Below, in pieces: positions 35,488-43,661 of a DNA stretch of 64,000 bases. Position 1 is the first letter of the stretch. Each line of letters opens with the position of its first letter. Source of the DNA: Chryseobacterium sp. (GTDB lineage Bacteria; Bacteroidota; Bacteroidia; Flavobacteriales; Weeksellaceae); assembly GCF_019236175.1 (NCBI RefSeq), contig NZ_JAFAJM010000003.1, positions 186,001 through 250,000 on the forward strand, given 5' to 3'. The notes under the pieces were generated by a model. It did not search any database. It was given only the letters and a program-made list of their open reading frames with translations, and was not told where the DNA came from. A program made the position numbers and the translations under genes.

Positions 35488-36180
35488 ATGAGTACATTAA
35501 ATATCTTAATCATTGCTACCAATGTCAATATATATGCCAGCCGCCATCTGAAAACCGGCTTGTGGCTGAGTGAGCTTACCCATATGTATCATGCTGCAAA
35601 AGAAAAAGGCTATACCATTACTATTGCAAGCCCGAAAGGAGGAAATGTGCCTGTAGATCCGGAAAGTCTTAAACCTTTGGTATTTGATAAGATTTCCACA
35701 GCGTACTGGAATGATATTTCTTTTCGCGAATTACTGAATAATAGTCTGCGTTTATCTGAAGTAACCAATGAGGTATATGATATGGTATATTTAGCCGGCG
35801 GCCATGGAACAATGTATGATTTTCCTGATGATGCCACCTTGCAGTCTGTGGTTAAAAAGCAGTACGAAAGCGGTAAAATACTAGCAGCTATTTGTCATGG
35901 AGTTGGAGGGCTCCTGAATGTCAGACTTTCCAATGGCGAATACCTGATCAAAGGAAAATCAATGACAGGCTTCGACTGGTTTGAAGAAACGATTGCAAGA
36001 CGGAAAAAAGAAGTACCCTTTAATCTGGAAGCAGCCCTTAAAGAACGGGGTGCAGTTATGAAGAAAGCATTTATTCCTATGACTTCCCATGTGGAAACAG
36101 ACGGTCACCTTATTACAGGACAAAACCCGTTTAGCTCAAAGGAAATGGCTAAAGTGGTTATGAGGCAACTTGAAAAATAA
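35488..36180 (+). CDS. DJ-1/PfpI-family protein (Hsp31-like type 1 glutamine amidotransferase fold)
   Basis: This 230-residue protein has a DJ-1 fold with the loop YLAGGHGTMYDF near residue 100 and the nucleophile elbow AAICHGVGGLLN near residue 133, with Cys as nucleophile followed by His, as in Hsp31-type proteins. A late conserved block, FIPMTSHVETDGHLITGQNP, completes the family pattern. Such proteins act as glutathione-independent glyoxalases or holdases under carbonyl or oxidative stress. It fits with the neighbouring reductases and AraC regulators that look like a reactive-electrophile response region. No close operon partner follows. Confidence 0.9.
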   Translation: MSTLNILIIATNVNIYASRHLKTGLWLSELTHMYHAAKEKGYTITIASPKGGNVPVDPESLKPLVFDKISTAYWNDISFRELLNNSLRLSEVTNEVYDMVYLAGGHGTMYDFPDDATLQSVVKKQYESGKILAAICHGVGGLLNVRLSNGEYLIKGKSMTGFDWFEETIARRKKEVPFNLEAALKERGAVMKKAFIPMTSHVETDGHLITGQNPFSSKEMAKVVMRQLEK

Positions 36181-36330
36181 AAAAAATCATAATGTGTTAT
36201 AGTATAGTGTTTTAGTTTGTAAATTGGCCAGACTTGTTTGATCCGCGATATGTTGAGAAAACATCAGGAAACTTTTGATAAGGTAGTCAGAATGAAGAAG
36301 AAAGAACCACTTGTGGTGCATTAATATTTT

Positions 36331-36690
36331 TCAGAGGCATTTATTATCAATAATGTTGTGCCCCCATTTATTAATTTCATCCAGCAGAGGAATGAATGAC
36401 TGTCCTAACGGAGAAAGGTTGTAGATGGTTTTTAAAGGGGGTTTATTTCCAATAACTGTTTTGGTGATCAGGCGATCTTCTTCCAGCTGTTTCAGCTGGA
36501 TGCTTAAGGTGGTTTCAGTGATAAAATGGAGCTCTTTCTGAAGTTCTCCAAACCGTTTGTCTCCATTTCTTAAAAAACACAGGAGCACGGCTTTCCATCT
36601 CCCGCCAATAAGATCCATGACAAAACTTACAGAGCATGGATAGGATTTATTATTGATATTAATGTACGAACTGTTGCATTCTTTTTTCAT
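36331..36690 (-). CDS. HxlR-family transcriptional regulator
   Basis: This 119-residue winged-HTH protein has the canonical CSVSFVMDLIGGRWKAVLLC start with the redox-type Cys, a recognition helix region FGELQKELHFITETTLSIQL and a C-terminal dimerisation helix. HxlR/YodB regulators are often thiol- or quinone-responsive. It is transcribed divergently from the DUF3291-like gene, with a palindrome lying directly against its start codon. It probably represses the divergent gene and itself. Confidence 0.93.
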   Translation of the reverse strand: MKKECNSSYININNKSYPCSVSFVMDLIGGRWKAVLLCFLRNGDKRFGELQKELHFITETTLSIQLKQLEEDRLITKTVIGNKPPLKTIYNLSPLGQSFIPLLDEINKWGHNIIDNKCL

Positions 36691-36708
36691 ACTATCTGTT
36701 TAGGTAGT
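36691..36708. promoter_or_regulatory. Palindrome abutting the HxlR start codon
   Basis: ACTATCT-GTTT-AGGTAGT has 6 of 7 arm positions complementary and begins one base before the ATG. It resembles ACTA/TAGT-type HxlR-family operators and lies between two opposed -7-like boxes (36734-36741 plus, 36750-36757 minus). Confidence 0.5.
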
Positions 36709-36733
36709 TATTTCAGGGCTATAGAAAATAGCA

Positions 36734-36741
36734 TAGTTTTG
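36734..36741 (+). promoter_or_regulatory. -7 box of the DUF3291-like gene
   Basis: TAGTTTTG is an exact TAnnTTTG match 28 bp before the ATG at 36770. On the opposite strand TAGATTTG (36750-36757) may serve the HxlR gene, so the two promoters overlap head to head. Confidence 0.5.
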
Positions 36742-36769
36742 AATCATAACAAATCTAAGATAAAAATTA

Positions 36770-37216
36770 ATGTATCAGTTAGCACAGATTAATATTGCAA
36801 AAATGAAGGGGGTTAATATTGAAGATCCCGTAATGAAAGAGTTTGTTGAAAATATGGTGTACGTCAATCAGTTGGCGGATAACAGCAGCGGTTTTGTATG
36901 GCGTTTAAAAGACGAGGATAATCATGCTGCCACTCTGAATCCCATGAATGATATGCAGACTATTATTAATCTTTCGGTTTGGGAAGATATCGAATCATTA
37001 CAGCATTATACTTACAAGACCTTTCATTCTTACTTTTTGAAAAGAAGAAAAGACTGGTTTCATCAGTATGGTAAAAGCCATTATGCCCTTTGGTGGATTA
37101 AAAAAGGGGAGTATCCGGGTATTGAAGAATCACTGGAACGGCTCCGGCATTTACAGGAAAATGGTGCTTCCTCCTATGCATTTACGTTTCAAAAGACTTT
37201 TCAGGAATACAGCTGA
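36770..37216 (+). CDS. DUF3291-family protein (monooxygenase-like fold)
   Basis: This 148-residue protein matches the DUF3291 pattern: start MYQLAQINIAKMKG, central LNPMNDMQTIINLSVWEDIE and the W-rich ALWWIKKGEYPGIEESLERL block. The family has a dimeric ferredoxin-like fold related to antibiotic-biosynthesis monooxygenases, but its reaction is unknown. It is divergent from the HxlR regulator and is most likely its target. Its stop codon lies inside the terminator shared with the convergent AraC gene. Confidence 0.85.
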   Translation: MYQLAQINIAKMKGVNIEDPVMKEFVENMVYVNQLADNSSGFVWRLKDEDNHAATLNPMNDMQTIINLSVWEDIESLQHYTYKTFHSYFLKRRKDWFHQYGKSHYALWWIKKGEYPGIEESLERLRHLQENGASSYAFTFQKTFQEYS

Positions 37217-37245
37217 TGAATGGTTATTTTCCATTCATCTTTTTC
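37215..37245. terminator. Terminator overlapping the ends of two convergent genes
   Basis: GATGAATGG (37215-37223) and CCATTCATC (37231-37239) form a perfect 9-bp stem followed by TTTTT on the plus strand. The stem includes part of the TGA of the DUF3291-like gene and the 3' coding end of the convergent AraC gene. Confidence 0.75.
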
Positions 37246-38216
37246 ATGGTGCTTGGAATTACATTATATTTTCTCTTAAATGCTGCAGAAAAATGCCTTG
37301 GATTTTTATAGCCGATCAAATCGGAAATTTCATTGATGTTAAGATCGCCTTCAAGAAGCAGCTTCTGCGCCTGTTCCATTTTCAGGTTATTCCAGAAATT
37401 GAAAACCGTAGTTCCGAATAATTCCCTGAATCCTTTTTTTAAAGTAAATTCATTTGTTCCGGCCTGATGTGCCAGATCAATCAGGGAAGTATTTTTATGG
37501 AGATTATTAATAATGAAATCCCTTACAGCGTATATTTTTTCTTTATCTTTTCTGGGAATAGACCGTTCTAAAGGATTATTTTTAAAAAGCTGCTCGAGTT
37601 GTAAAAGAAGAAGTTCTGCTACTTTGGCTTCAAGGTAAATTCTTTTAAAAACACCTTTCCGGTTACAGGTCATAATGTCATTGAGGATCTGATACATCTC
37701 CAGACTGATCGGGCGATGATCCGGATGGATTAGGCAGGAGTACTTTTTTTCAATAGCATTTCTGAAAATATTGAATAGTTCAGAATTTTCAGGAAGGAAT
37801 TTTTTGAAAAAATCAGGCGCCAGATTAATTTCAAGCATCTGTAACTCGCGGCCGTCAAATTCCATCTGACCACACATCTGATGGGCATATATAATATTAT
37901 GCTGATCGCTTTCAAAACTTATCTTTTGATCAAAATTCTGAGAAACTGCCGAGCTTTTACCCTTTAAAGAAAAATGCATTTCAACACTGTCAAAATCTGC
38001 TTCAAAATAAAGTGATATTTTATTTTTTAAAGAAATGTCTCCAAAGCCGATATGAACATTCTCAAAACAAATCTCATGGTAGAAGCCATTTCCATAAGGA
38101 GGTTTCAGATGAGTAATACACTCTTTGATGTCACCATCTGTGATGAAATAGGTGTTGGGATATTGTCTTTCAATGAGTGTTCCTCCCGCTTTGTCGTCAT
38201 AGAGTCGTAATGTCAT
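37224..38216 (-). CDS. AraC-family regulator, PchR-like
   Basis: This 330-residue regulator has a long N-terminal sensor domain and a C-terminal double HTH with the PchR-type recognition segment AGTNEFTLKKGFRELFGTTV and then INEISDLIGYKNPRHFSAAF. PchR relatives sense ferric siderophores and activate their uptake genes. Here it is divergent from a siderophore-interacting protein gene, with a Fur-box-like palindrome between them, so a role in iron-dependent control is well supported by context. No siderophore receptor gene adjoins, although a TonB-dependent receptor lies at the right edge. Confidence 0.9.
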   Translation of the reverse strand: MTLRLYDDKAGGTLIERQYPNTYFITDGDIKECITHLKPPYGNGFYHEICFENVHIGFGDISLKNKISLYFEADFDSVEMHFSLKGKSSAVSQNFDQKISFESDQHNIIYAHQMCGQMEFDGRELQMLEINLAPDFFKKFLPENSELFNIFRNAIEKKYSCLIHPDHRPISLEMYQILNDIMTCNRKGVFKRIYLEAKVAELLLLQLEQLFKNNPLERSIPRKDKEKIYAVRDFIINNLHKNTSLIDLAHQAGTNEFTLKKGFRELFGTTVFNFWNNLKMEQAQKLLLEGDLNINEISDLIGYKNPRHFSAAFKRKYNVIPSTMKKMNGK

Positions 38217-38297
38217 TTTATTTTCTTTTAATTAGAATTCTCCTTTTCACGGACTTTTTACTCCCTTTTGCGTACCTACATTCTTTACTATATCAGT

Positions 38298-38305
38298 TAC
38301 ATTTG
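38298..38305 (+). promoter_or_regulatory. -7 box of the siderophore-interacting protein gene
   Basis: TACATTTG is an exact TAnnTTTG match 88 bp upstream of the start codon at 38394. The Fur-box-like palindrome begins 13 bp downstream of it, in the initial transcribed region. Confidence 0.6.
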
Positions 38306-38318
38306 CACAAAGATAATA

Positions 38319-38343
38319 ATTATTTAGAATGATTCTTAATAAT
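38319..38343. promoter_or_regulatory. Fur-box-like 25-bp palindrome
   Basis: ATTATTTAGAAT, a central G and ATTCTTAATAAT form a near-perfect inverted repeat (11 of 12 arm positions). Its AT-rich alternation resembles iron-box operators. Together with the PchR-like and siderophore-interacting genes this suggests iron repression. Confidence 0.6.
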
Positions 38344-38393
38344 AGTCGCTTTCATATAAAAATGGATAGAAAAATAACAGAAAAGAATTTACA

Positions 38394-39206
38394 ATGAAAG
38401 ACTTTAAGACAATACAAGGAGAGTTTAGAGTGGTCAGAAAAGAATATGTTACTCCTCATTATATCAGGATTTTTCTTACAGGAGAAAAAGTTCCTTTAAT
38501 AGCTAACACCACAATTGGGGTTAATAATAAAATTCTTGTTCCCCCAAAAGGAATAAATAGAATTTACTTTCCGGAATTTGATGATGAGAAAATGCAGTGG
38601 AAGCCACAGCCGGTAGAAATTAGACCGTATATCAGAACCTATACTCATCGAGGAGTTGATCTTGATAAAAATGAAATCTGGATCGATTTTGTAGCTCATG
38701 GAGATGAAGGTCCGGCTTCAGCGTGGGCGATCCATGCGAAGAAGGGGGATCTTTTGGGTGTTTTAATGAAAGAGGGAAAAACAGAATTGTATGCAAAAGC
38801 AGACAACTATTTTTTAGTAGCAGATGCCACAGGAATTCCAGTAATTGCTTCTATTTTGGAGGATTTGCCTCCTTCTGCAAAAGGAATTTGTATTCTCGAA
38901 GTGGATGGCAAAGCTGATGAACAGGAATTACATACCCTGGCAGATATTGAGTTTATTTGGCTGCATAACGAAAATCCTCAATGCGGTAGCTATCTGGCAG
39001 AAGTAGTAAAACAACAGGCATTACCTGAAGAGTCACGTTCAGGATATGTGGCGGCAGAATTTTCTTCCGTTAAGAAAATCCGTAATTACCTCCGAAAAGA
39101 AAAGCAATGGAAGCAGGAAGAGTTATATGCATATTCTTATTGGAAGTCGGGAGTGTCCGAAGATAAATCAGCCATGGAAAGACATACCGAAAATGCAGCA
39201 AAATAA
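38394..39206 (+). CDS. Siderophore-interacting protein (FAD-dependent ferric reductase)
   Basis: This 270-residue protein has the SIP pattern: an N-terminal FAD-binding barrel with the RxYT motif IRTYTHRGVDLD near residue 83, a GPASAWA turn near residue 108, then an NAD(P)H-binding domain starting YFLVADATGIPVIASIL and a C-terminal YSYWKSG block. SIP enzymes reduce ferric siderophores in the cytoplasm with NAD(P)H and release Fe2+. The Fur-like palindrome upstream and the divergent PchR-like regulator fit iron control. It overlaps the following gene by 14 bp. Confidence 0.93.
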   Translation: MKDFKTIQGEFRVVRKEYVTPHYIRIFLTGEKVPLIANTTIGVNNKILVPPKGINRIYFPEFDDEKMQWKPQPVEIRPYIRTYTHRGVDLDKNEIWIDFVAHGDEGPASAWAIHAKKGDLLGVLMKEGKTELYAKADNYFLVADATGIPVIASILEDLPPSAKGICILEVDGKADEQELHTLADIEFIWLHNENPQCGSYLAEVVKQQALPEESRSGYVAAEFSSVKKIRNYLRKEKQWKQEELYAYSYWKSGVSEDKSAMERHTENAAK

Positions 39207-39858
39207 GATACAGCTAAGCCATGTCCTCTACCGTGTTGAGGAATTGCACCTTGCCGTTAGAAAGCTTCGTGATGCGGGGTTTATTATAGAATATGGAACA
39301 GACCCTGTCAACGCTTATAATGCATTTATATGGTTTGAAAATGGTGTTTTTATAGAGATTTATCATAATTCCGGGCTTCCGTTCTATACTAAATGGATGA
39401 TGAAAGTGTTGGGTTATCAACCTATTTTAGAGAGAATGAAAGAATGGGAAAAAGTGGGGCAGGGCTGGTGTGAATGGGCTTTGGAGTCTACTATGGAAAA
39501 TTTACATTCAGAAAAAGAGTTTTTCAAAAAGAGGAATATTCCTTTTCGATTTCATAAAGCCAAGAGGAAAGATGTTGATGGAAATATCCTGAAATGGGAT
39601 CTCCTGATGCCGGATGATATTGATTTTCCCTTTTTTATGTCTGCGTATGTTCCGAATCCAAAACCTAAAGAGATTAACCATCCCAACGGAATTACAGGAG
39701 TGAAAAATATTTTGGTAGGAGCTGATAGTTTGGATACTCATCTGCTGGATCAATTACTTCCAGCTCAAGGAGGGCTGCAGCTTATTCCCGGAAAAGGTTT
39801 ACAGACTGTTGAATTGATAGAGTCTGATCTTAGGATTGAAGATATTTTGAAACGCTGA
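39193..39858 (+). CDS. VOC/glyoxalase-like domain protein
   Basis: I start at the ATG at 39193 (221 residues), which overlaps the siderophore-interacting gene by 14 bp and suggests translational coupling; the longer frame from 39046 only reads the previous gene out of frame. The sequence begins with a VOC-like strand HVLYRVEELHLAVRKLRDAG and has an ENGVFIEIYH metal-ligand-type strand near residue 55, as in the glyoxalase-like domain of about 200 residues. Function is unknown, and involvement in iron or siderophore handling is only suggested by the overlap. Confidence 0.8.
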   Translation: MQQNKIQLSHVLYRVEELHLAVRKLRDAGFIIEYGTDPVNAYNAFIWFENGVFIEIYHNSGLPFYTKWMMKVLGYQPILERMKEWEKVGQGWCEWALESTMENLHSEKEFFKKRNIPFRFHKAKRKDVDGNILKWDLLMPDDIDFPFFMSAYVPNPKPKEINHPNGITGVKNILVGADSLDTHLLDQLLPAQGGLQLIPGKGLQTVELIESDLRIEDILKR

Positions 39859-39908
39859 CTTTTTACCCTTAAAAATTATATGAAAACTTAATTATATAAA
39901 GAAAAAGA

Positions 39909-40628
39909 ATGAAATATTCAAATAAAATAAACTGGTCTTTTGTAGCGGCCATAACGGTATCGATATGTTGGCTGATTGGTGATGTTTTTGTAGCGGGATT
40001 TGATCCGGATCCGGCAGAGTATCCATTGTTTTCAAAAATGTATGCCGATAAGGTGAATGTGGAGTTTGCCACTTTGATGCTGGAAGGTTCAACTCTGCGG
40101 CTGATGTTCGGAGCTTTAATAGGAGCGCTTACAGGGCCTCTGCTGCTGCCGGCAACATGGCTGGTGTATCAGTTTTTTAAAGATACTCAAAAATGGTATG
40201 CTGTTTTTGTTTATTGGGTTTTATTAGCGGGCGCTGTTTTGTCTCCTTTAGGACATGCCGGATTCTTTTATGTCGGAGAGATCTATAAAGCAATTTACCA
40301 TACACAGGCTGATTGTCATCCATATCTTTTAGAGACGGGAAGAGGATTTATGAAAATGCTTAATATCGCATGGGGAGCAGCGATTGGAGTCCTAGCGATT
40401 GGCTGGATTTCATTGGCGGTATGTATTATTTTAAAGAAAACTCTGCTTCCCCAATGGATGGCTTTATTAACACCATTTGCGCTGACCTTGATGATTATTC
40501 CCGTAAAAGGATTTTTACCGCTACCTTATTCAGGATGGGTTGGGGGAGCGATATTCAATATTGCTTATCTGGTGTTCTTCAGCGTACTGCTGTTTTTCAG
40601 AAAGAAACTGAGCAAAAAACAGAACTAA
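39909..40628 (+). CDS. Multi-pass membrane protein of unknown function
   Basis: This 239-residue protein has about six transmembrane helices. A conserved-looking loop after the first helix reads VFVAGFDPDPAEYPLF, and later segments include HAGFFYVGEIYKAIY and KGFLPLPYSGWVGGAIFN. I recall similar uncharacterised flavobacterial membrane proteins but cannot assign a function. It follows the VOC-like gene by 50 bp on the same strand and ends at a strong terminator, so it may belong to the same transcript as the iron-related genes. Confidence 0.8.
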   Translation: MKYSNKINWSFVAAITVSICWLIGDVFVAGFDPDPAEYPLFSKMYADKVNVEFATLMLEGSTLRLMFGALIGALTGPLLLPATWLVYQFFKDTQKWYAVFVYWVLLAGAVLSPLGHAGFFYVGEIYKAIYHTQADCHPYLLETGRGFMKMLNIAWGAAIGVLAIGWISLAVCIILKKTLLPQWMALLTPFALTLMIIPVKGFLPLPYSGWVGGAIFNIAYLVFFSVLLFFRKKLSKKQN

Positions 40629-40653
40629 TAACAATCTCTATATAGTACATTTG

Positions 40654-40687
40654 AAACTGAGCACCGACAAAGTGCTCAGTTTTTTTA
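40654..40687 (+). terminator. Intrinsic terminator after the membrane protein gene
   Basis: AAACTGAGCAC (40654-40664) and GTGCTCAGTTT (40672-40682) form a perfect 11-bp stem with a 7-nt loop, followed by a T-run. Confidence 0.85.
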
Positions 40688-40744
40688 TACTGAGATTCTT
40701 AATCTTTAAGATTTCCTGTCAGAACGATGTTATCGGATTGCTTT

Positions 40745-41707
40745 TTACAATGACAATACAATTTTACCGAACAAAGGTCTGCTGCGTTTTGCATCCTCTA
40801 TTCTGTAATGGGCATTCTGAACATCTTCAATCGGATAAATACTGTCAATCACCGGTTTTACTTTACCGCTTTCAATTAAACGGGTAATATGATGCAGCTC
40901 ATCTCTGCTTTGACGGGTAAAAACAAAATGATATGTCGCATTTTTTTCCCACGCATGGATAAGATTTTGCGGTCGGGATATGTCAACCAGACTTATAATT
41001 TTGCCGTAATCAGCCAATGCAAGCGGACTTTCAGAAAGGGTGCTGCCTCCTACAGTATCAATAATGATATCCACTCCTTTTCCTTTTGTATGAGCTTGTA
41101 TTTCTTCAATATAGTTTTTTGTATGATGATCAATGATGACATCCGCTCCGAGTTTCCGGAGCTCTTCATGTAAAATATGTTGTCCTGTAGTATATACAAA
41201 AGCTCCCAGTGATTTGGCAACCTGTATGGCCAGTGTTCCAACACCACCGGCGCCGCCGAGGATGAGAATAGTATCTCCCTTCTTTAACTGTCCCCGCACT
41301 ACAAGCATTTCCCATACTGTTCCTCCGATGAGAGGAATTGCAGCCGCTTCTTCATAGCTAAGATGATCCGGCATTCTCGATAACGAAGATTCTTCAGTAA
41401 GATGATATTCAGCATAACTGCCCTGACTGCCGAAACGTGGAGGATAATAGACTTTATCACCGGGTTTCCAGTTTTTTACGGCTTCACCTACAGCTATAAT
41501 TTCACCTGCAACATCATGACCGGTTACAATGGGGGTCTCAAACAATGAAGCGTAATCTCCGCGTCTCACCTGAAAATCAAGTGGATTGACTGAGGTAGCC
41601 TTTACTTTTACCAGTACATGCAATGGTTCTGTAATGAGAGGAGCAGGCATTTCTTTTAATTGAAGGACTTCCGGTCCGCCATAATTTTTAATGGTAATTG
41701 TTTTCAT
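40745..41707 (-). CDS. NADP-dependent quinone oxidoreductase-like (MDR superfamily)
   Basis: This 320-residue zinc-independent medium-chain reductase has an N-terminal GroES-like domain (VNPLDFQVRRGDY, VTGHDVAGEIIAVGEAVKNW) and a Rossmann domain with ILILGGAGGVGTLAIQVAKS near residue 150. The catalytic zinc Cys residues of alcohol dehydrogenases are absent, which fits quinone or enone reductases. It is 12 bp downstream of the alpha/beta hydrolase gene and forms a two-gene unit divergent from a LysR regulator. Confidence 0.92.
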   Translation of the reverse strand: MKTITIKNYGGPEVLQLKEMPAPLITEPLHVLVKVKATSVNPLDFQVRRGDYASLFETPIVTGHDVAGEIIAVGEAVKNWKPGDKVYYPPRFGSQGSYAEYHLTEESSLSRMPDHLSYEEAAAIPLIGGTVWEMLVVRGQLKKGDTILILGGAGGVGTLAIQVAKSLGAFVYTTGQHILHEELRKLGADVIIDHHTKNYIEEIQAHTKGKGVDIIIDTVGGSTLSESPLALADYGKIISLVDISRPQNLIHAWEKNATYHFVFTRQSRDELHHITRLIESGKVKPVIDSIYPIEDVQNAHYRIEDAKRSRPLFGKIVLSL

Positions 41708-41719
41708 AATTCTATATTA

Positions 41720-42697
41720 TTATTTCGGTAAGGTTCCCATAAATTCAAGGATTTCAGTACCGATTTCATCAGCGTTCGTTTCCAGTGCAAAGTGACCGGT
41801 ATCATAAAACTTTAACCGTGCAGCCGGCAGATCCTTTTGATATGCTTCAGCTCCTTGGGGCAGGAAGTACGGATCTTTATTTCCCCATACCAACAATAAC
41901 TTAGGCTGATATTTTCTGAAATATTCATGGAATTTGGGATACAGGGCTACATTGGTTCTGTAATCTTTTACCAAATCCAGCTGGATTTCTATATTGCCCG
42001 GTCTGTCAAGAAATTTCTGATCCAGTGTATAGGTTTCCGGTGCAATTAAAGACGGATCGGAGACCCCATGATGGTATTGAAAGTAGGTCGCTTCCCGGGA
42101 AACAAAATCTTTTAGGGAAAGGCGGTTGGCTTCCGACGGATCTCTCCAGTATTTCTGTATCGGATTCCACTCATTGCTTAGCCCTTCTTCGTAAGCATTT
42201 CCGTTTTGTGAAATAATACCTGTGATTTTTTCAGGATTGTTCATGGCCACGCGTAAACCTACCGGTGCTCCATAGTCAAAGATATAAATGGCAAAACGTT
42301 TCATCTTCAGCTGCTCCGTAAATGCCTGTACTGTACGAGCGAGATGGTCAAATGTGTAAGCAAACTCCTTATGATCCGGAGCATCCGAATATCCGAATCC
42401 CGGTAGATCCGGAGCTATGACGTGGTATTTTTTACTCAGTATCGGAATCAGGTTCCTGAACATATGAGAAGAGGTAGGGTATCCGTGCAAAAGAAGTATT
42501 GTAGGAGCCGAGGCGGAGCCGGATTCCCTGTAAAATAAATGAAGTCCGTTGACTTTAATGTTGCGGTAATGAATAGTCTGGTTTTCCATAATGTGATGAT
42601 TTAGATTGGATTTCTGATTAGACTGAGCCTGTGCTACAGGAGCTGTGAACAAGCCAAAAGATAGCACTGCAATGAATGGTCTGAATATTATTTTCAT
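41720..42697 (-). CDS. Exported alpha/beta hydrolase (epoxide hydrolase/haloalkane dehalogenase-like)
   Basis: This 325-residue protein has a signal peptide (MKIIFRPFIAVLSFGLFTAP, then VAQAQS). The hydrolase fold shows the oxyanion motif HGYPTSSHMFRNLIP near residue 71, a DLPGFGYSD turn, an Asp nucleophile elbow IFDYGAPVGLR, an acid in LLVWGNKDPYF and the catalytic His in TGHFALETN. An Asp nucleophile points to epoxide hydrolases or haloalkane dehalogenases and not to serine esterases. It is co-transcribed with the quinone reductase-like gene, and a LysR gene is divergent. The substrate is unknown. Confidence 0.9.
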   Translation of the reverse strand: MKIIFRPFIAVLSFGLFTAPVAQAQSNQKSNLNHHIMENQTIHYRNIKVNGLHLFYRESGSASAPTILLLHGYPTSSHMFRNLIPILSKKYHVIAPDLPGFGYSDAPDHKEFAYTFDHLARTVQAFTEQLKMKRFAIYIFDYGAPVGLRVAMNNPEKITGIISQNGNAYEEGLSNEWNPIQKYWRDPSEANRLSLKDFVSREATYFQYHHGVSDPSLIAPETYTLDQKFLDRPGNIEIQLDLVKDYRTNVALYPKFHEYFRKYQPKLLLVWGNKDPYFLPQGAEAYQKDLPAARLKFYDTGHFALETNADEIGTEILEFMGTLPK

Positions 42698-42715
42698 TTA
42701 TTTTTTTTTGATTTT

Positions 42716-42772
42716 CAAAATTAATACGGATATTTGATTATTGAAAACGATTAATTTTAATTGCAGTAATCA
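42716..42772. promoter_or_regulatory. Divergent promoter region with LysR-type half-sites
   Basis: TAATTTTG (42716-42723, minus) is an exact -7 box for the hydrolase gene, 18 bp from its start. No TTG is found at the -33 distance. TGATTA (42735-42740) and TAATCA (42767-42772) are inverted 26 bp apart and are candidate LysR contact sites. Confidence 0.4.
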
Positions 42773-42791
42773 CATTTAATGATTGATTGAA

Positions 42792-43655
42792 ATGAATATA
42801 AATGATCTGAAAATATTTGAAGCCGTAGCAGAAAGCGGGAGTTTTACAAAAGCAGCATCTATGATGTTTACAGTACAGTCTAATGTTACAGCAAGAATAA
42901 AAAGCCTTGAAGATGAATTTGATACTCAGCTTTTTGCCCGTACATCCCGAAAGGTGGAGCTTACTTCTGAAGGAATGATCCTGATGCAGTATTGTAAACA
43001 GATTCAGCATCTTATTGAAGAAGCAAAATACAATATCCGAAGTGGTGACAGTATCAGAGGAAACCTGAAAATAGGTTGTATCGAAACAACAATGGTATTA
43101 AAAGCCCCTGAAATCCTCAAAACCTTTGAAGAAAAATATCCGGATATTGAGCTGGAATTCAAATCGGATACCAGAAGTTCACTGATATCCGGTGTTTTAG
43201 ACTACAGCCTTGATGCGGCGTTTGTTTCGGCTCCCATTCATATGACCGGACTGGAAAAAATCAATATAAAAGAAGAGCAGCTCGTTATAGTAACCTCTTC
43301 AAAAGGTCCGCAATTGCAGACCTTGCTTACAAAATCACCTTTAAAAATTGTTGTGTTTGATGACGGGTGTATTTTTAGAGAAAGGTTTGAATCTTGGCTG
43401 AGCCATAAAGGCGTGCTTAATTATAAAAGTACTGTCCTGAATTCTTTCGAAGGAATTATTAATTTTGTAGAAGCAGGTCTGGGAATCAGTATACTGCCGG
43501 AAGAAATTGTTTCCAGATATTATTCAGGAAGAGAGATCAGAACCTATACTTTAAATAAGCAGCTTGGAACCATGAATACGGTTCTTGTTTTTAGAAAAGA
43601 CGGGCCAAAATCCAAAGCCTTACAATGTTTTATCGATATGCATGCACAAACATAA
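42792..43655 (+). CDS. LysR-family transcriptional regulator
   Basis: The start is taken at ATG 42792 (287 residues) in preference to the TTG 9 bp upstream, because family members begin at MNINDLKIFEAVAESGSFTK. The winged HTH (AASMMFTVQSNVTARIKSLE, LFARTSRKVELT) is followed by a co-inducer-binding domain with a late GLGISILPEEIV strand. It is divergent from the hydrolase/quinone reductase pair, its most likely target, and lies 6 bp upstream of an AraC gene with which it seems co-transcribed. Confidence 0.93.
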   Translation: MNINDLKIFEAVAESGSFTKAASMMFTVQSNVTARIKSLEDEFDTQLFARTSRKVELTSEGMILMQYCKQIQHLIEEAKYNIRSGDSIRGNLKIGCIETTMVLKAPEILKTFEEKYPDIELEFKSDTRSSLISGVLDYSLDAAFVSAPIHMTGLEKINIKEEQLVIVTSSKGPQLQTLLTKSPLKIVVFDDGCIFRERFESWLSHKGVLNYKSTVLNSFEGIINFVEAGLGISILPEEIVSRYYSGREIRTYTLNKQLGTMNTVLVFRKDGPKSKALQCFIDMHAQT

Positions 43656-43661
43656 AAGACT

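Noticed and set aside
39046..39192. N-terminal extension of the VOC-like protein
   Set aside because: This part reads the siderophore reductase gene out of frame; the ATG at 39193 gives the VOC domain start and a normal operon overlap.
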